A stretch of 57,274 nt of DNA from a bacterium (GTDB lineage Bacteria; Bacillota; Clostridia; Lachnospirales; Lachnospiraceae), in the NCBI GenBank assembly GCA_023666335.1, contig JAMPCE010000016.1:1-57274 (forward strand). The letters are read 5' to 3'. The position numbers were made by a program, and so were the translations under genes. Numbering within the stretch: the first letter of the stretch is position 1; each line of letters begins with the position of its first letter. The notes under the pieces are model-generated. The model was not told the origin of the DNA. It saw only the letters and a program-made list of their open reading frames with translations, and searched no databases. Positions 55,134 to 57,274 of the stretch are shown piece by piece.

Positions 55134-55360
55134 CATTGCGAAACTCATCTCAATACTATGATTATTGTGCAAACAACATAACCATAAGCAGACCCTTGCA
55201 GAACGTTGGTACTTGACGAGGTTTGGAGTTGCTGCGCAACTAAAGTTGCACGGCAGCTCCCGAGTCTAGTACCACTACGTTCGGAACGGAGCGCAAGCGC
55301 GTCTGCGTTGGTTATGCTGTTTGTACAATTTCAACAACCACGAATGTGTTTCGCAAATAC
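55134..55360. repeat. Structured intergenic element, copy 3 of 3
   Basis: The 227 bp fill the gap between proB and the next gene. Ends: ATTGCGAAACTCAT at left; at right the inverse, in TGTTTCGCAAATAC. The outer helix pairs 55165-55193 with 55301-55328. P3 pairs GGTACT (55208-55213) with AGTACC (55268-55273), with an extra nested hairpin inside (GGAGTTGC with GCAGCTCC, then GCAAC with GTTGC). The conserved core is CGGAACGGAGCGCAAGCG. It lies 10 bp after the stop of the upstream flavoprotein gene. Confidence 0.85.
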
Positions 55361-55370
55361 TTAGCCCCGC

Positions 55371-57086
55371 TTATCTTATCACAGGATGATACGCCGACGC
55401 AAGTTTCTCCGCGATCAAGATTCCGTCCATAGCCGCCGAAACGATGCCGCCCGCATATCCCGCGCCCTCCCCGCAGGGATACAGCCCCCGAATCGCGGAT
55501 TGCCCGGTCTCATCCCGCAGGATGCGCACCGGAGAGGAAGTGCGGCTCTCCACCCCCGACACAAAGGCGTCCCCGTCATCGAAGCCTGGCAAAGAACGGC
55601 CAATCGCGTCGATCCCCTCCACGAGCGCCTGATTCAAGTTTGCAGGCAGGATGTCATGCACCGGAGCAAAGCGCCATTCGCCTTTGATCTCGGGCGCAAA
55701 GCGCGGATATTTTTCATGTAAGATACCTTTTGCCATCTGTCGACACTCTTTTGTCCCTTTGTCGTCCGCTTCTGCTGCGGGCTGCTCTTCCATGTCCTGC
55801 TTTTCCATGCGCTGCTGTCTTTCGGAAACCGCCGCGCGAAAATCTCCGTAGCGCTCCACAGGCACCGCGCCTTTTCCGATCTCATATGCTTTTTCTTCCA
55901 GCCGCCTCTGAAAGGCGACGCCCGCAAGCGGTCCCTCTCCGCCATAATCCGCAGGCGTCACGGTGACGATCATCGCGCTGTTGCTGTTGTTTCCGTCCCG
56001 CCCGCTGTAACTCATGCCGTTTATCGCTGTCCGTCCCGGCTCCGAGGAAGCGTTCACCACATAGCCGCCCGGGCACATGCAGAAAGAGTAGACGCCTCTG
56101 CCATCCGCTGTCTGTGCCGTCACTTTATAGGGCGCCGTCGGAAGAAAGCGCGCATTCTCCCCGTATTGCAGGCGGTCGATCATCTCCCGGGGGTGCTCCA
56201 TGCGAAGCCCCACCGCAAACGCCTTTTTTTCCATAGGCACCGCCTGCGAAAGCAGCGTCTCAAAGGTATCCCTGGCGCTGTGTCCGATGGCAAGGATGAC
56301 AGCTCCGCCCCGGATCGGCTGCCCGTCTGCTATGACACCCGCCGCGCGGCCGTCCTCGATGATCAGAGACTCCGCCTGCGTCTCGAAACGAATCTCTCCG
56401 CCCCAATCCAGAATCCGATTGCGGAGATTTTCCACCACTTTGACCAGAATATCCGTGCCGATATGGGGTTTTGCGTCATAGAGGATCTCCTCCGGCGCGC
56501 CCGCCTCCACAAAGATGCGCAGAACTTCCCGCTGTCTGCCGTTATTATCTTTGACCGATGTAGTCAACTTTCCATCAGAGAAAGTTCCCGCACCGCCCTC
56601 GCCAAACTGCACGTTGGAGGCCGGATCAAGAACGCCCTCCCGCCAGAACCGTTCCACATCCGTAAGCCTTTTATGTACTTCTTTTCCCCGCTCCAAAAGC
56701 AGAGGACGATAGCCCGCTTTCGCCAGAAAATAGCCGCAAAAAAGCCCCGCAGGTCCCGTACCCACGATAATGGGCGGCAAAGGAAGCGGTTTCTCGCCGG
56801 ACGTGACAAATTGATAGGGTTTCTTTTCGACCGCACGAAACTGTCCCTCTTTTCCTTTCAGGCGTTTTAACAATTGCGTTTCGTTCTTTACCTCCACATC
56901 CACGGTATAGACAAAAAAGAGCGCGGGCTTTTTTCTGGCGTCGATGGAACGGCGGACAATGGAAAGATGCAGGATCGCCGCCGCATCGATCCGCAGGAGT
57001 TTTGCGGCGCGCGCCGTAAGCTGCCCCATTTCTGTGTCTGACATTTTTTCTGTGATCGGCAGTTTGATCTGGCTGATCCGTATCAT
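55371..57086 (-). CDS. FAD-dependent dehydrogenase (COG2509-like)
   Basis: This 571-residue flavoprotein has an N-terminal domain of about 95 residues (MIRISQIKLPITEKMSDTE). The FAD motif is PIIVGTGPAGLFCGYFLA (about residues 106-123), then FGEGGAGTFSDGKL, an ILAIGHSARD second motif and a C-terminal GLYPCGEGAGYAGGIVSAAM. Members are annotated as uncharacterised FAD-utilising dehydrogenases; the substrate is unknown. The ATG at 57086 has AGGAAG somewhat far upstream. The longer frame upstream is spurious and covers the end of the neighbouring flavoprotein gene in another frame. Confidence 0.9.
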   Translation of the reverse strand: MIRISQIKLPITEKMSDTEMGQLTARAAKLLRIDAAAILHLSIVRRSIDARKKPALFFVYTVDVEVKNETQLLKRLKGKEGQFRAVEKKPYQFVTSGEKPLPLPPIIVGTGPAGLFCGYFLAKAGYRPLLLERGKEVHKRLTDVERFWREGVLDPASNVQFGEGGAGTFSDGKLTTSVKDNNGRQREVLRIFVEAGAPEEILYDAKPHIGTDILVKVVENLRNRILDWGGEIRFETQAESLIIEDGRAAGVIADGQPIRGGAVILAIGHSARDTFETLLSQAVPMEKKAFAVGLRMEHPREMIDRLQYGENARFLPTAPYKVTAQTADGRGVYSFCMCPGGYVVNASSEPGRTAINGMSYSGRDGNNSNSAMIVTVTPADYGGEGPLAGVAFQRRLEEKAYEIGKGAVPVERYGDFRAAVSERQQRMEKQDMEEQPAAEADDKGTKECRQMAKGILHEKYPRFAPEIKGEWRFAPVHDILPANLNQALVEGIDAIGRSLPGFDDGDAFVSGVESRTSSPVRILRDETGQSAIRGLYPCGEGAGYAGGIVSAAMDGILIAEKLASAYHPVIR

Positions 57087-57153
57087 AACCGCTGTATCTT
57101 CCTTTCCTGCACGCTTGTTTTTCCGCTGCCGTGCGTCTTTTGGCCTTACGTCC

Positions 57154-57273
57154 TCAGTTCCTGCCGCGCGCCGCCGCCTCTCCTGCCGCCGCGCCGCTGG
57201 CAAACGCCCATTGCAGATTGTAGCCGCCGCAGATCCCGTCCACATCGAGGATCTCCCCCGCAAAATACAATCC
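57154..57273 (-). CDS. C-terminal end of a BaiN/HI0933-like flavoprotein, cut by the window edge
   Basis: Thirty-nine codons read GLYFAGEILDVDGICGGYNL and then QWAFASGAAAGEAAARGRN before a TGA at 57154. This is the hallmark C-terminus of HI0933/BaiN-type NAD(P)/FAD oxidoreductases. The rest of the gene lies beyond the window. It is on the same strand as, and directly upstream of, the COG2509-like dehydrogenase, a pairing that suggests an operon. Confidence 0.85.
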   Translation of the reverse strand, partial: GLYFAGEILDVDGICGGYNLQWAFASGAAAGEAAARGRN

Positions 57274-57274
57274 C

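Noticed and set aside
57087-57263. Upstream extension of the COG2509-like dehydrogenase frame
   Set aside because: These codons overlap the end of a BaiN-like gene in another frame; the ATG at 57086 begins the conserved protein.

Overview
The window looks like a chromosomal segment from a spore-forming, probably motile Clostridia bacterium of the Lachnospiraceae type. The reasons are strong AGGAGG-type ribosome binding sites, tight same-strand operons, a YlbJ-like sporulation membrane protein, a cobalamin-dependent MetH without a reactivation domain, a LeuC/LeuD pair, proBA, Agr-type and OmpR-type two-component systems, diguanylate cyclases and a chemoreceptor. No rRNA, tRNA, CRISPR array, prophage or intact insertion sequence was seen.

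Layout. 1-4.3 kb: a 5'-truncated diguanylate cyclase, a lipoprotein, and an AgrA/AgrC-like pair without AgrB or AgrD. 4.1-9.3 kb: a transposase scrap, an aldo/keto reductase, an internally deleted LysR gene, a short-chain dehydrogenase, a YgiQ radical-SAM protein and a HAD phosphatase. 9.4-17.9 kb: YlbJ, a cell-wall amidase, a coiled-coil protein, coaD, rsmD and a parC/parE topoisomerase pair. 18.3-24.4 kb: a response regulator, histidine kinase, ABC ATPase and FtsX-like permease resembling antimicrobial-peptide resistance modules; a RelB/PIN toxin-antitoxin cassette with its own promoter and palindromic operator sits between regulator and kinase. 24.4-31.5 kb: an unknown protein, a class II glutamine amidotransferase, a polar amino-acid ABC importer, a membrane diguanylate cyclase and an unknown protein. 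31.5-41 kb: leuCD, a second PIN toxin-antitoxin pair, degraded small genes, an SGNH esterase-like cell-surface protein, a two-component system, and a large membrane protein broken at a run of eight G. 41-49.7 kb: branched-chain amino acid genes (ilvB, two acetolactate synthase small subunits, ilvC) with a HicAB cassette and a solitary DNA methyltransferase lodged between the two small-subunit genes, then metH and a lipoprotein. 49.9-57.3 kb: a chemoreceptor, proA, 5-formyl-THF cyclo-ligase, a DUF896 protein, proB and two FAD-dependent oxidoreductases.

Most notable signals. (1) A family of three intergenic elements of about 220-250 bp (17.9, 54.0 and 55.1 kb). They share a long outer helix, an inner helix with compensatory base changes, a conserved core and terminal inverted repeats, and each starts 30-37 bp upstream of a minus-strand start codon. 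I do not recognise this family. (2) Two poly-G tracts, G8 in the frame-broken membrane-protein gene and G10 just upstream of the chemoreceptor gene, which are candidate slipped-strand switches. (3) Toxin-antitoxin cassettes, each with its own promoter and operator, inserted into otherwise coherent operons. (4) Three 11-bp-phased TGTAAY boxes immediately upstream of a promoter for a cell-wall-like gene, matching the WalR/PhoP operator style, beside a two-component system. All calls come from reading the sequence; no database search was possible.
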